Positions 26,201 through 39,680 of a stretch of 64,000 nucleotides of DNA are shown in pieces. Source of the stretch: Chinchilla lanigera (taxonomy: Eukaryota; Chordata; Mammalia; Rodentia; Chinchillidae); NCBI RefSeq assembly GCF_000276665.1, contig NW_004955466.1:6778262-6842261 (forward strand), written 5' to 3'. Numbering within the stretch: position 1 is the first letter of the stretch; every line of letters starts with the position of its first letter. The notes under the pieces were generated by a model. That model had not been told where the DNA came from. It made no database searches and saw nothing but the letters and a program-made list of their open reading frames with translations. The translations under genes were made by a program, and so were the position numbers.

Positions 26201-26540
26201 TTTTTTTTCTTCAATCAGATTTTATTGGTGCATTTTAGATATGCATAATGATAGCCTCTTTAATGAATGATGCTGGATAAACTGGCTTTGCACATGCTGA
26301 TGATTAAAATTGGGTATATTTTTTCACCATGCACTAAAGTTGAAATGGATCAAAGATCTAAATATTAAAACAGAAACATTAAATCTGCTGGAAGATAGAA
26401 TAAGTAGAACTCTTTATTTTTTGGTTTTTCTCTGGTACCGGGAACCAAACTCACAACCTTGCACTTGCCAGGCAGGCGCTTTTGCCACTGAGCTAAATCC
26501 CCAACCCCAGAATAAGTAGAACTCTTGATGTTGGTCTGGT
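26201..26540 (-). mobile_element. 5'-inverted LINE-1 inside the MaLR element
   Basis: The left part (26201 to about 26258) is a minus-strand LINE-1 3' end starting with a T run. The right part is plus-strand ORF2 sequence (caaagatctaaatattaaaa ...) interrupted by the SINE at 26415-26508. The target duplication accaaattct is at 26191-26200 and 26541-26550, extendable to 13 bp with one mismatch. Confidence 0.85.
26415..26508 (-). mobile_element. ID-type SINE nested in an inverted LINE-1
   Basis: A complete minus-strand ID copy with an A-rich tail (tattttttggtttttctc on the plus strand) and a GGGGTTGGGGATTTAGCTCA head. It is flanked by a perfect 18-bp target-site duplication agaataagtagaactctt at 26397-26414 and 26509-26526. 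The long, unmutated duplication marks it as one of the younger insertions in the window. Confidence 0.93.
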
Positions 26541-27037
26541 ACCAAATTCTGTCTTGATTAATTTTTTTGTTGCCAAGACAATATACCTGACACCCAAAGT
26601 TACCGAAGGAAAGGTTTATTTAGCTCACCATTTGTAGAGATTTCCTTCATAGTTAACTAACTCTAAGGCAGGGTGGCATGGCAGAAAGACATTGCAGAGG
26701 AGAAACAGTTCATGGTGGGATGAAGGCAGTATAAAGCAGTGAAGTAGAGAAGAAGCAGCGAGTGACATATAGCCTTTTTCTAGCCCTTATAGCTTATCCA
26801 GCCCCTACATCTTATCCCTAAGCCTTTATATCTTATCCAGGCTACCCACACCCTTAGGGTGGATATCACTCACACCTAGGGTGGGGCACCCTTAATAATA
26901 GCATGGCACTATGAATCAATTTCAGCATTCTATCCTTGACCTCAGCATCATAACCCTAGATCAGCCACCTCCAAAAAGGCCACCTGTTACCACATGAAGC
27001 TTTGGGGAAACATCTAGACAGAAGCAGTAACAGACCT

Positions 27038-30000
27038 TAAAGATGGGTATGATTTCACCAGGAAAAAGGAGAAGTTGCTATGTTAGGTAATTGTTTAAAC
27101 AGTATGTTTGGACATCCCTCAGATGAAAGAGAAAGTGACTTTTTTGAAGAAGGGAAAGAAGTTCTCTATGTACAAACTGTAACGAGCCAAAGATAGTTGC
27201 ACAGTGGGACTGGAGAGGCAGCCAAGATTGTATTAAGGGTCTGGCTTTTCTTCTGAAAGCTGTACAAAGTTACAGGAAAAGAACTTAAAGCATTCCTCAA
27301 TTTGGTTTGCTTGTATGTGTATCATAATATTTGAAAAAGTCAAGGTTTTAGGAAATATAATCTTTGTCAGTTGCATATTTTGATCAGGCCTTATATTTTC
27401 TATAGCCCCAATGGATATTAAAGAAAAAAATTTCCTTCTACAACAAGAAGCATTAACTACAATATGATTATTGCTAAAAATAAATGCCTGTTCTTCATCT
27501 GGCTATCTGTCTCTATCTGTCTGTCTGTCTGTCTGCATACAAGTGTGACTCCCTAGGAATATATTCAGGCTAAAATAGGTGTTATGTACAACTTATTAAA
27601 ATTCAGATCTTGTACTGAAGGAAACTAGCTAATGCTTGGAGTAATTAGGATTATTTCCCTGTGGAGCTCTTAGTAGCATGAGCTGGAGAAGTGAGTTCTG
27701 AATAGGAAGGAGGCAATAGAATTTGTTATCAGGGTTAGAGGTTCAGATAACAAATGTAGCTTGCAATTTTCTTTCAGCATATAAATTTCACTCTACAAAA
27801 GGAAATGGAAATGGACTCTGTAAGTCATTCATGTATAAAATCTATGTAGAATAAGAAGCCAGTGCTTATCAAACAGCTTATTACTGTTTTGTGGTTTTTG
27901 TCCAGTTGCCAATGTGGTGTACTCATAATGATCAAACAGTTATTAATTATTTATTATACGGTCAGTGCTGGAAAAGCAAATAATTATTATGAGAGATTTA
28001 TGTATTATCTTATTCTTTAATTAGTGCACCCATTCTTTTAATAAATATTTGAGAGTTTACTATATGTCAGAGAATTCTAGAGAGTGTGCTAGTGTGGAAG
28101 GAATGAACAAATAAGATGCATACACACAATCACAAAAAGACAACGGTGAGGAAGAGAATGTATGTGGTTCTTTAAGATTATATAATGCAGTGACCTGATG
28201 TAGACTGGAAAGAAAGACTCACCGAGGAGATAATGACTGTGCTAAGATCTGAAGTATTAATAGAGTCAAGCAGGCTAAGGACAAGGACATGAAAGAGATA
28301 CAGAACATTTCATTTAGAACAAAGAGAAAGTACCTAGTATCTGTGTTTGTAAGAACTTGGGACAGTCAAAGAACTGAAAGTTGGATGGAAAGTGAGCACA
28401 AGGGTAGTGAGGAATAAGGCTAGAGGGTAAGCATTGACCAGACCATGTAAGTCTGTGAAACCAAAACAGATTTTAGCGCAATGAAAAACTGTCATATGAT
28501 TTTAATTTAGGAATGATTTTGAAAAACTGTTTTGTAGTGTTCAGAACAGATTGAATGAGTTCAAATGAATGCCTTTAAACTCAGGAAGCTCCTGGAAATA
28601 TAGGAGGAAGTTGCTAATAACATGATCTAAGGTAATAATGGAGATGGAGAGAAGTTGATGAATCTGAGAGATAGTGGAGTTAAAACTGATAATATTTAAA
28701 GATAGATTAGGAATAGGAGTCTGGGAAGGTGTAGCAAGAATACTTCTTGGCTTCTGATTTCTTAAATCAGATAACTGATGTTGGGAGGGTGAAGAGGGTG
28801 TATTATTACTATCTTTTTAATAAGAAGGGGATAAAGTATTTAAATGTCCGTGGGAAGGATACAATCAGGGAATGGTTGGAGTTTTGAACAGAGTAGAGAA
28901 AGTTTGATATATAATGATTAGGTAAATTCATATGAAAGAGAGTGAAAATGATAAAAAAATTTGAGAAATGCTTTGAGGTTGATTGTAGTGAATTCATAAT
29001 GGAAACAATCTGTTCTACTGTATGATTACATGACTTTTTTGAGAAATTCTTAATGTAGGCATAAAAGAAGTTGGTAATTGAGCCAAGATTCAGATTTTGA
29101 TAGAGGTTTTAATGAAGAGTCAAGGATGCTAAGGAATTCAGGGTATTGATGTTATTAAAATTAAGGAGCTGTGTAATTAAGGAAGTAGAGAATGAAGCCA
29201 GTTAATAGAACGTGGAAAACTGTATCTGTCAGTGGACTAGAGGTTCAGTAAGTGTAGGACTCAGTTGCCTATCTGTGGTTCCTAGGAGAAAATGGCAAGG
29301 GGATTTAGAAAAGAAAGACAAGAGACAAAAGCTGAGGTCAGGTGGAGGTGACCTCTTCCTGATGAGCAAGAGGACCTATCTTCAACAGTAGGGGTGTTTA
29401 TTGGTACTTTTGCAAAGTCAGTGTCACCAGAGGTAATGTTGCCTAGCGACTAATGACTGTAATTGTCCAGGCAGGATGTTTTTCTCAAGACTGAGGTAGC
29501 TCGACTGCTTGAGGCACTCTGGCTCTGTCCTGCCCTCACACATACAACCAATTTCCAGCTCCAGCCGATCCCAACAAGTAAGGTTGAACTACTATTGTAT
29601 TTCATGTAATTGACATCACTGAACTTGACAGAGAAGAGGATATGGTCAGATGGTAGGATAATTCAAATCAAGACGTAAGAGCTCAAACAATTTCTAGGGT
29701 ATGTCAAATTTCACATTCTGACCGTGGTAGTGGATATCTTAGGAGAAGTGGAAAAGGTCACTAGAGGTGAACTGGTGAAGAAACACCAAGGCCAGTTTAC
29801 TGGAAGGTTCCTGACATGGGTGTTGCCTTGAATAAGGTATTAGGTGAGTTTGAATTTGAGTAATATTTATAAGGAAAATGGAGTAATAACTTGACTTCTC
29901 TATTTTCATGGAGTATTAGTTGTCACCATTCCATGCAAAGCATTATAGCAGTGTACTTTCCAGGGCAACAGGTAATACGACCTCAGAATTTTGTATTACA

Positions 30001-31322
30001 TTTTATTTTACATACTTATCTCACCTATTTGGTAGCATTTTAGTTAAAATGAGACCACTGAGGTATCTCTATTTTCTTCTGCCTTAAGTCATGAAAGTGT
30101 GAAATTCTGTACTCAGAAACACATATGCACTATTTCCACATTAATATCAATTAGCTTTTTTTTTTTTTTTGCCCACCTAACAAATTATTCCAAAATTATG
30201 TGAGTAATGATAAGCATTATTTCTTTGGCAAATAAATCTATGGATCAGTTGAGTGTTTCTGCTGATTTAGGTTACTTTCACTTATCTCAGTTGAGTTCAC
30301 TCGTGCACTTATGGTCAGCTGCTTAGTTACCTGGGGCCTGGCATATCTAGGAGAGTTGGGATGCATACCTCAAAGAGCTGCTGCTGGGATGTGTCATCCT
30401 CCAAAAGCCTAGTTGCTCTCTTTCACACAGTGGCAGGGTTGAGTTCTAAGACCATGAGTGGAGGCGTGTAAAGCTGCTTGTGCATGTCTTGGAAATGTGC
30501 CATATTCCATTGGCTAAAACAATGACCAGTCTAGATTCCATGGATGGAAAATAGACCATATTTCACTATGGGAAAAGTTGCAAATCACTTTACCAAGGGG
30601 TATAGATGTAGGAATGGAGATAACCACAGCTCTTTAAAAAAATAATAGTATAACATTTTGTGTTGTAAGATGTATGTAAAAAATCATGTGACTGTATATG
30701 ACAAGTCTCTATTCCTGCTCTACCTCCCCCTTCATTATCCTAGGTCCTTGGACAGAAATTTCTCTGATTCTCCCTTTTCTACTTATACAAGAGAGGAGAA
30801 GGCAAGAAGGAAGACTGTACTGGCTGAATTATCTGTCTCCTATTATTAGTGGGGATCAGTTGAGAGAACTGATTTGCATTGTCGATGGCTTTATCATTGC
30901 AAAGTATTGTTTTTGTTCTCGCACTTCACATCTTTCTAAATTGGGACTCCATAAAAATAACTGAAAGACTTAATAGCACAGAATTGTCTCCTGGGTATCG
31001 TTCCTTATGCTACTATGAGGGGCTTGTTAAGGGAGGAAATTGACTGGGAGTGTGGAAGGCTGGTGAGTAAGAGTTCTGCATTGACCCTGCTGTGTTCCAT
31101 TATGCATTTGATGCCTTTGATATTCTCTCCCACCAGAGGATCCCCAGGGACTTGTGTACTAAGAGCTCAGGGGTTAGAATAGAGGCAGAAAGCCACTGGA
31201 GTGCAAAGGAGGACATAGAAGGATGAAAAGTTTGAAGTGAAATGAAGCAGAGAATGAATGAACAGATAAGATCAGTGGAAAGTAGACATCAAGAAATGGT
31301 TATAAAAAGGGTAGGAGTAGAC
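27038..31322. other. Intron without recognised genes or young repeats
   Basis: AT-rich intron. About 28140-28750 reads like an ancient dispersed repeat seen elsewhere in the window (ggagatggagagaagttgat is a landmark). A T run lies at 30157-30171. No gene, RNA or conserved motif could be supported. Confidence 0.6.
27505..27535 (+). repeat. (CTGT)n / (CTAT)n microsatellite
   Basis: A short tetranucleotide run: atctgtctctatctgtctgt and onward. Confidence 0.85.
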
Positions 31323-31336
31323 AAGGAGTACATTTT

Positions 31337-31890
31337 CTTTGCATTTCTTTTTTTATTTTAAAGAGAGTAGTATATGAGGAAAAAAGAACAATAGCAGCAT
31401 ACCAACATCACAAAGATAAACAACACAAAGCAAGATCATTAAAAAGATACAGGGTTTCAAGACAAAATGAATGTTTGTCACGTTTGTCACATGTTTGTTC
31501 CACTGCATATTGTTACCTTCACATCCGTTGCTCAGCATGCAAATTAAAGCAACACTGAGATTCCATCTCACCCCAGAAAGAATGGCTGTCATCCAAAAAT
31601 CAACCAATAACAAATGCTGGCGGGGCTGTGGGGTAAAAGGAACCCTTCTCCAGTGCTGGTGGGAGTGTAGATTGGTGAAACCACAGTGGAAATCAGTTTG
31701 GAGATTCCTCACAAAACTAGGATTGGAAGTCCCACTTAACCCAGCTATTCCCCTTCTAGATATTTTCCCAGAAGAATTAAAAACATCATATCACAGAGAT
31801 ATATGTGCACCCATGTTTATAACAGCCCAATTTGTCATAGCTAAATCTTGGAAACAACCCAAATGCTCATCAACTGAGGAATGGATAAAA
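31337..31890 (-). mobile_element. 5'-inverted LINE-1 with 14-bp target duplication
   Basis: From 31337 to about 31540 the sequence is minus-strand LINE-1 3' untranslated region behind a T-rich end. From about 31541 to 31890 it is plus-strand ORF2 C-terminus, encoding a LINE-1-like peptide with the motifs CWWECRLVKPQW and DIFPEELK. A perfect 14-bp duplication aaggagtacatttt flanks the whole unit at 31323-31336 and 31891-31904. This proves that both halves arrived in one insertion. Confidence 0.93.
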
Positions 31891-32329
31891 AAGGAGTACA
31901 TTTTTTGAGGATCGCTTGTGAAAGTATCCAGTATTACCATATGAGTGCAATGAAAGTTGTAACAGTTAATTAAATATAATTCCTGGGCCAATCTAAAGGT
32001 TATGTAAATGATGCATAAAATAAGAAAAATCTCATTTTAGCTACAGTATTGGATATGACCCCCCCATTTTATGGTGAGTGAGATATTAATATGAATCATG
32101 TGTTATGGGGGTCTGTTAATGAAGCAAAAGAGCAGTGGCTATGGAGGTCTTTTTATCTTTAAAATGCTTAAAGAAAAGTATACTGAAGTATATAGCTCAA
32201 AGCATTTTCACAATTGGAACACACCTCGTAATTAGTAGCCATTTTAGGAAGCAGAATATGACCAAGACCCACAAAATTTCATTCCCTTCCTGGTCACTGC
32301 CCATACACCAACAATGAGACTACATTCTT

Positions 32330-32610
32330 GCATTTAGCCCTATAAAATAGTTTTATTTATTTTTGAATTTTTTAGAGATGGAATCTTACAGCATATACTC
32401 TTTTGTGTCTCACTGCTCTTGCTCAACTTGGTGTTTTTAAATTTTATATTTCTTATTGGGTAAATTCTAATCTGCTCGTTTATTTTTAGGTAGTATTTCA
32501 TTGAGTGACTACACTACACCATATGCATTTATTCTACTAGAGATGGATTTGTATTCTTTCAAGTTTTAGGTATTCTGTCACATACATAAATCTTATTTTG
32601 AGGTTTGATT
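32330..32610 (-). mobile_element. Ancient LINE-1 3' fragment
   Basis: Landmarks gagatggaatcttacagcat, ctcttttgtgtctcactgct and gtagtatttcattgagtgac are the minus-strand face of old LINE-1 3' sequence. Confidence 0.55.
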
Positions 32611-33029
32611 TATAATGATTACCTTAAATCCTTTTCGATACAAAACAATAAAACTTTCCAAGTAAAACAAAATGAGTTTTTTTGTGTATTATTAATTTTG
32701 AATAACAATTTCTGGTTTGATAAAAAGATGCGGGGAACACGTGGAAAAAATTCAAAGGTTAAATTTGACGAGATGTTTGGGAGCCAAAAGGAGTTTGTGG
32801 CTATGCAGAGGTCTAGTGTGAAATACCCTGGCAGTGTACCCGAGGTGAGCCTGTGGGCATTGAAGGGCTATAGAAGAGGAGATGCTTAATTTTGTATCAT
32901 GAGGAGCCCTTGGTGGACATTCTCAGTGCTTTTAGGAAGATTTATATTGCAGTGATTGTGCCTGATGGATTACGGTAAGGACAGAGACTCCATAGTGGTT
33001 TGTAGAAAATTCACTATGAATGTGGAGGA

Positions 33030-33190
33030 CTGGCTTTGAGTGATGCTTCTGTTCCTTGCTAGCTGTAACTTTGGACTGGCTGCTTTCCCTTTTTGAACTT
33101 CACTCCTCCCCTGTGTATCACGAAGGTAGAAATCCTGCTGTTGTAGGAATGAAATGAGTTGGTCTGTATTAAAGAACTACAGATAAATGG
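33030..33190 (+). mobile_element. MIR-like SINE fragment
   Basis: gcttctgttccttgctagct, ctgctttccctttttgaact and gtaggaatgaaatgagttgg follow the core and 3' part of an ancient MIR element. Diverged. Confidence 0.5.
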
Positions 33191-33379
33191 AGCCTGGGGG
33201 CCTCCACGCACTCCTAAGACACTTAGGAATTCAGTGTCCTTTCAGTCATGTAGAGAATGCCTCACATTTCAGCTAGTGTTGCTGGCACTAATGTGGTTAG
33301 GTAAATGACATGCATGTTGTAAGCATAGTATAGTAAGTCTCAGAATGAGCAAAGAATCTGCAACCATATAGGCTATATT

Positions 33380-33535
33380 TGAATCTCTGATCCTCCTCTT
33401 ACTTGCAGTATGAATTTAGTGACATTGCTTAACTTTTCTGTGTTTTTATGATACTTGTCACATAGACTTATTTTGAAGGTTAAGTCAGTCATTGCATAGA
33501 AAACACTTAGTGCCTGGGATGTAGTAAATAATGTC
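33380..33535 (+). mobile_element. MIR-like SINE fragment
   Basis: The order gtgacattgcttaacttttc, gtcacatagacttattttga, gtgcctgggatgtagtaaat matches the MIR core and tail. Diverged. Confidence 0.5.
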
Positions 33536-34889
33536 ACTACCTTTTGTCGTGTTTTCCAAGTAGCAATGAATGGTCTAGATTTTGCCGGGCTAACTGCATG
33601 GAAGTGTGTGGTACATCTGTGTATTCTTGTTATCTCCAATGGTGGACCAGGTTACTCACATTAGTATTGCTCAGCCCATATATGTCTCACATATTTATGA
33701 TATATATTCTCATCACATATATATGATTTTCTCTTTCCATTCAACTTCAACCTGCATTTATGCCCTGTACATGTGAATGCCGATATACCTTGCTCCAATC
33801 TTTTCTTTTGTCCCATATTTCCTGCTATAGTATGGTTTTGAGTTTGTTTTCTTGGCAGTCTTCTGATGAATGAATACAATATGTGTGTTATGCTTGTGGA
33901 ATGATTAGTGGCGGGATTAAGGGCCATTTCCCTTTTGTACTTAATGCTGTACTCTATAATGCAACCTGAAGTTACATTGTTTCTTCCTCCCGTTATATGG
34001 TTAGGTCATACTCAGTTTGCTATTAACAAAAGCTCCCCATTTCAACTCTTAATTTTCTTGTGTTGCAATTTTCTTGTGTTCACTTTATTGACTAACATAT
34101 TTCCATTTGCCTGCTTGGTGACTAAAGTTAGAAACTGTCCTTACAGAGTTTAGAATGTTCTGGAATATCATGCATGGCAATAGGCTTGTGATAAAGTGTA
34201 TTAGTGGCAGATGCTGCAATGGAGATGTGAGAAGAGTATATAGTAACACAAAGGAAAGACACCTAATTCTCACAGTGGGGAGAGAAGTGAGCGTGTGTCA
34301 GTGAAGATAGTAGAGGTAGAGAAAAACTGTCAGGGAAATGCTTATGGAGGAGAGTGTTATAATTACAAGCAAGATCCTAGCCACCAAGAGAGCCAGAAAA
34401 AGTGCTTCAAGTGGAAGGAACAACTTGTATTCTAGGACCAGACAGCACAGGCATTCTGTGAACTACACAGAGCCGCGCATGGGCACAGCATGGCAAGCAC
34501 ACAGGAGCTGGGGCAGAGAGACTGATGAGGTAAGCGGGTGCCAAGTTCTCATGACCTTTCCATGCCATCGTAGGGAATGAATATTTAACCTTAGAAGTAA
34601 TGAGCTGGCATGAACAGATTTTAGATCAGAGAGGATGCAGCTAGGTAACTGTACAGTGAAAAAAGCACTAGACTGGTAACCTGTATAATGGGATCTGTGC
34701 CCGAAGCAGCAGGGCAGAGGGAGGGAGGCTAATGGAGGTGTTTGCATCTCACAAGTGAAAACAAAGCTTGGAATGATGACCAAGCCATGGCCATAGGAAT
34801 ATAAAATGGACTTTTCTTGGAGAGACAGTACATAGATATATTTTGAGTACCTAGGCACTTCAAGCACCTTCTTTTCTAGAAAATTGCTT
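33536..34889. other. Intron with old repeat remnants only
   Basis: No gene is visible. About 34340-34460 (gccagaaaaagtgcttcaag, tggaaggaacaacttgtatt) resembles the same ancient dispersed repeat noted near 28.2 kb. Confidence 0.5.
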
Positions 34890-36140
34890 GCCAGAGGAGA
34901 TTGCGTCTAGACCCATATCTCTCACAAGGTACTAAACTAAAATCAAAATGGATCAAAGATCTAAATGTTCAAGGAGAGAGACTTAGTCTGCTGGGAGATA
35001 ACATAACTACAACTCATGAAGACATAGGCACAGACAAAGACTTTCTGAATGGATCTGTAATTACACCAGAGAAAATACCAAGAATCAACAAATGGGATCT
35101 CATAAAATTAAAAAGTCTCTGCACAGCAAAGAAAAAAACCAACAGAGTGAAGAGACAAACTACAGAATGGGAAAAAAGTTCTATCAGCTACTCCTTGGAC
35201 AGAGAGCTAATATCTAGAATATATGAAGAACTAAACGATATTGTATCTTCCCAAATAAAAGATATAATCAATAAATAGCCAAGTGAAATGAACAGATACT
35301 TCTCAGAAGAAGTACAAATGGCCAATAAATACTTTTTAAAATGTTCAACGTCTCTGGCCATTAGAGAAATATAAATTAAAACAACATTGAGATTCTACCT
35401 TACTCTGGAAAGAATGGGTATTATCAAGAAGTCAAATAATAACAAATGCTGGTAACACTTTCGGCAAAAAGGCACTCTTCTGCACTGTTGGTGAGAACGT
35501 AAACTAGAGCAACCACTGTAGAAATCACAGTGGAGATTCTTCAGTAAAGTAAACATAGAAATTCCAATTGCCTCAGCTGTCCCTCTTCTAGGTGTTTTCC
35601 TGAAAGAGTTAAAGACATCATCTTATAGTGATACGCATATCCACGTTTATGGCTGTACTGTACACTCATAATAGCTAAGTCTCAGAAGCAATCCATATGT
35701 CTGTGAATAGGTGGGGATGGATAAAGGCAATGTGGATAAATGGGGATGGATAAAGACATTTATACACAATGGAGTACTACTCTGCCATAAAAAGGATAAA
35801 CTTGAGCCGTTTGTAGGAAAATGGATGCACCTTGAGACTATAGTGTTAGGTGAAATAAATCAGACACACAAGATTAAGTATCTCATGATTTCCCTTATCT
35901 AAGAAATCAGAATATATATAAAGAGCAAAATAAAAGATAAGTAATAGGAAATAGGGAGCTTGTTGTTTTGAAAAAGAGAAGGGGTCCAAGAAGTGGAGGG
36001 ATGAGGCAGGAAGGGGGAACAAAAAATGATTAAGATGTGTCATGCACATGTACCAGCTCCCCATGAGGAGCTGACATTAGTCATTATGTATTGCAAACAT
36101 GGACCCATAAAAATCAAATTTATATGAAAAGCAATGAAAA
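34890..36140 (+). mobile_element. LINE-1 3' part, sense to KCNH5
   Basis: ORF2 C-terminal sequence starts near tctagacccatatctctcac and stays open for 125 codons (34901-35278). It then decays, passes gaatggagtactactctgcc-like sequence near 35770, and ends in 3' untranslated sequence near 36140. This is the only long LINE-1 copy in sense orientation. Confidence 0.85.
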
Positions 36141-37265
36141 GAAAACTGTGTTTTAGAGACCAGGGGAATGTATCCTGCCTCCTCTGAACTATAACCATCA
36201 GGTGACTGTCAGGAACAGGGAGGAGCTCAGTCTCAACCCAGGTCGCAGTGCTGGGATGGGTAATGATGTCATAAGGTAGGAGAGAGAGGACTGAGTTATG
36301 GGAGGGAAGAATCTTTTTCAGACGTACTACCTTTCAGCTACCTATGAGACATCCAGATGGAAACGTGCAGCAGGCCTTTGGCTATGAGTGAGAAACTCAC
36401 AAAGGAGTAATTTGTGCTAAGTGGACCCAGGAATCATCCACATACGGAAGTCAGTTGGAACCTGAACATACAGGACGTGAACCAGAAGAGGGCTGACGGA
36501 GATCATAGAAGCATGTGGGAGGGTAGCTCTGGAAAGTGATCTTGAAAGACACTGTCAGATGGGGAGTTGGTTAAAAGCTTGGAAAAGTGTTGTCATAGAA
36601 CCTATGGCAAAAAGCACTTACAATGTATGCAGAACATTCTGTAATACCCAAGTAGGGTTTGATATGGCTGTAGGAAATGTACTTTTGACATAGTGACCCT
36701 TAGCACTGTCCCTTTCAGGGTGGGTCATCTCATTTTGAAGAAGATTGCCAGCTAGAGATCAGAGGAGTGGGTCCTTCCATCCACTGAACCTACTTCTAGT
36801 ATATTCTGAATCTTCACATTCTATTTGGGGATCATGGAATGGAGTTAGGATTTCTTTTCTGCTTTCTTTGTTTTGTTTTTATAGAGAAGAATTCAGGTAG
36901 AAGTGGCTTTTCTATTTAAACAGAGGTCTCAGAGTTCCTGTAAAAATTCAAGTCACCTAAAAAGTTTTGTCTATAGCAATGTTGTTTTTATTTTTAAGTT
37001 GAACTCTGAATTTTTCATGCGTTTGGATCATACCTCCCTTCAGAGCAAAAGTGAGATATATTTATCTTAATGTCCCTAGGGCTCAACCCAAGAGCCCAGA
37101 CTTCAGAAGTGATAAACAAATGCTTATTTTTCTCCTATTCCTTCATGATTGACTACATAGGTCCATTTCAGAGAGCTTCCAAGCTGTCTTGAATCTTCTT
37201 ACCTTTCAGGGTCTCAGGACACTGAATCATGCTATTTTGTCTTCTAAATGTTATTAATTCTGTTG
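36141..37265. other. Intron, no gene recognised
   Basis: About 36330-36560 (cctatgagacatccagatgg) looks like the ancient dispersed repeat. Nothing else is supported. Confidence 0.5.
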
Positions 37266-37270
37266 ATTTT

Positions 37271-37350
37271 TCCTTCCTTCCTTCCTCCTTCCCTCTCTCC
37301 TTCCTTTCCTCCTTCCTTTCCCTCTCTGCCTCCTTCCCTTCCTCCCTTCT
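37271..37350 (+). repeat. Pyrimidine (TTCC)n tract
   Basis: About 80 bases of ttcc, tccc and ctctcc units, next to a degraded SINE. Confidence 0.9.
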
Positions 37351-37437
37351 TTGCTATTCAGTATTCAACCCAGGGCCTTTGCACTGACCTTGTGATCCTT
37401 CTGTGTCAGCCCCTCAGAGTGCTGGAATTCTGATCCT
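37351..37437 (-). mobile_element. Degraded ID/B1 composite SINE fragment
   Basis: Plus-strand sequence attcaacccagggcctttgc followed by cttgtgatccttctgtgtca and agtgctggaattc is a short, diverged ID-plus-B1 remnant. The pyrimidine tract just to its left may be its expanded tail. Confidence 0.45.
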
Positions 37438-38529
37438 TTTAACTGCCTAAAGTTCAGTGTCTTTGTTTCCCCTCCAAGTGTTCAAATGAGAATTTATTCT
37501 AAGACTACATGGATGGCATTATATTTGAGAGCTGCTGCTAAAGTAGAGGCAAGTCTAAAGAAATTGAGGTTGAGACAGGAAACTGTCAGAATAACTCCTG
37601 CTACCTTGTACTACATCAGGGTCTCTTATTTCTTCATAGCTGAGTTCTGTCTCTTTCTATCTTAAATTTTTCTTGTGAGAAATTTCAAAGTATACTACAT
37701 TATAGAGTATAATTTAATAATGCCAGGGCACTCTTAACTTTTTCCAGCTTAACTACTTATTAAGAACTGTACAGTGTCATTTGTAGAGCCTTATTAATGT
37801 CACAGCCATTCCTCTACATCAGGTATTTCCCCCATGTTGGTCTTGATTAAGCTGTGGGTACCTTGTGTTGAGGTCCTTGCCCACTGTCTAGGAGACAGAA
37901 TTAGCAGTAAGGAAGTCATGGACTTGATTCTGTTTTCTGGCAGTGATCGGTTGATGGCTTTCCGGGTCTATGCTTTTACTCCTCTCCTGGCCTTTCTGTG
38001 ATCTGCATGAGGAATGTGTTGATTCTGCCCCCCATCCTTCCCCCTGCTGGTGTATTATATACTTCTGCAGAAGTAGCTATGGGATCTTCCTAGATTTAAG
38101 AAATACTATGCTGTGCTTTGTTTGGTATTTTAAGCTTCTCAATTTTCTTCCCGCTCTTTCCTTTTGGTATTCTTTTCTATGATTACTGCTAGAAGATGAC
38201 AGGAATTAGAAGGTCTTCTCTCCATCCTAGGTTCAGCTCTTCTCACTTTTTAGAACTCTACTCTATATATTTAGTGTTCAGCCTGGCTGTGGCAGGAGGC
38301 AGTGGGACCAACAGTGATATTTGCTTATTCTTTTCAGAGGTACAAAAGGATTTCTTGTTTGCTCGCTGGAAGGCTAGGTTTCTTTCTCCTGAAGTTTTGG
38401 TGTACATTGCTATTATAAAGTAAGAAATAAAAAGAAGAGTAGAGAAAAGGTTTTATAGGAAGAAAAATTAAAAAGAGCTGAATTTATCACCCCTAGTTTG
38501 GCACTCTGTATGCATTGCGCTTGTGCAAT

Positions 38530-38740
38530 TTTCTTCTCTTTTTATTGAAGAAGTTTTTTATTTGTACATGGTTGTAGTATAGAATGATTACATTTGTTGT
38601 GGGAAGTTGGTCCAACACGTCTTAATTCTTTTTTCTCCCTTCCCTCCTTTCATTTCTTAGTCCCCTTCCCTTTTGCAAAAGATCTTTCTGTTTCCTGTTA
38701 TCTTTCTTTTATTTTGTTCTGTAATTTATTTATCCTTAGG
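38530..38740 (-). mobile_element. LINE-1 3' untranslated fragment
   Basis: tttttattgaagaagttttt followed by ttagtccccttcccttttgc is similar to the 3' end at 14.28 kb. It ends about 290 bp before exon C. Confidence 0.6.
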
Positions 38741-38982
38741 TTTCTCATTCTTTGGTTATTTCATATTCCACATGTGAAAATAGATTTTTAATCATTTCGT
38801 AAGGGAAAATTCTTTTATGTACTAACATTTTTTTAAATCTTGCTTCCGAGTAGGGTGGAAATAGCATTTTAAAAAAAGTTTATTATTTTGGCTCTTTTGT
38901 TTTCTTACAGTCAGACCTCTTACGTGTACACTCTCAGTATATAAATGGGTGATCAAGTTCACAGAAATGCCCTGTTGTATGA

Positions 38983-39522
<540 letters not shown>

Positions 39523-39680
39523 TGACAGGAGTTAAATGAACTATTTTGTCTTTGGAAAGATGTTTTCATCTCTATCATTTGCAATTGGTTTAAGTTTTAT
39601 TCCAGTTCAGAGAATGAAAATGCAAGTACTTGTTTTACTCTTTAGAATGTACTGACATGTGAAAAATGGTACGGAGAGAG

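Larger units (their letters stand above)
24317..27032 (-). mobile_element. Complete MaLR element (LTR-internal-LTR), invaded
   Basis: Left LTR 24317-24721, internal about 24722-26190, right LTR about 26550-27032, all minus. A perfect 5-bp target duplication gacct lies at 24312-24316 and 27033-27037. The primer-site region (ggtaccaaattc, complement of a tRNA-Leu-type site) abuts the right LTR, which is the 5' LTR in this orientation. An inverted LINE-1 carrying a SINE (26201-26540) has entered at that junction. Internal reading frames are short and interrupted. MaLRs are nonautonomous relatives of ERVL. Confidence 0.9.

Noticed and set aside
31471..31908. 145-codon frame that looks protein-like
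   Set aside because: It is LINE-1 ORF2 C-terminal sequence fused to inverted 3' untranslated sequence; a retrotransposon fragment, not a gene.
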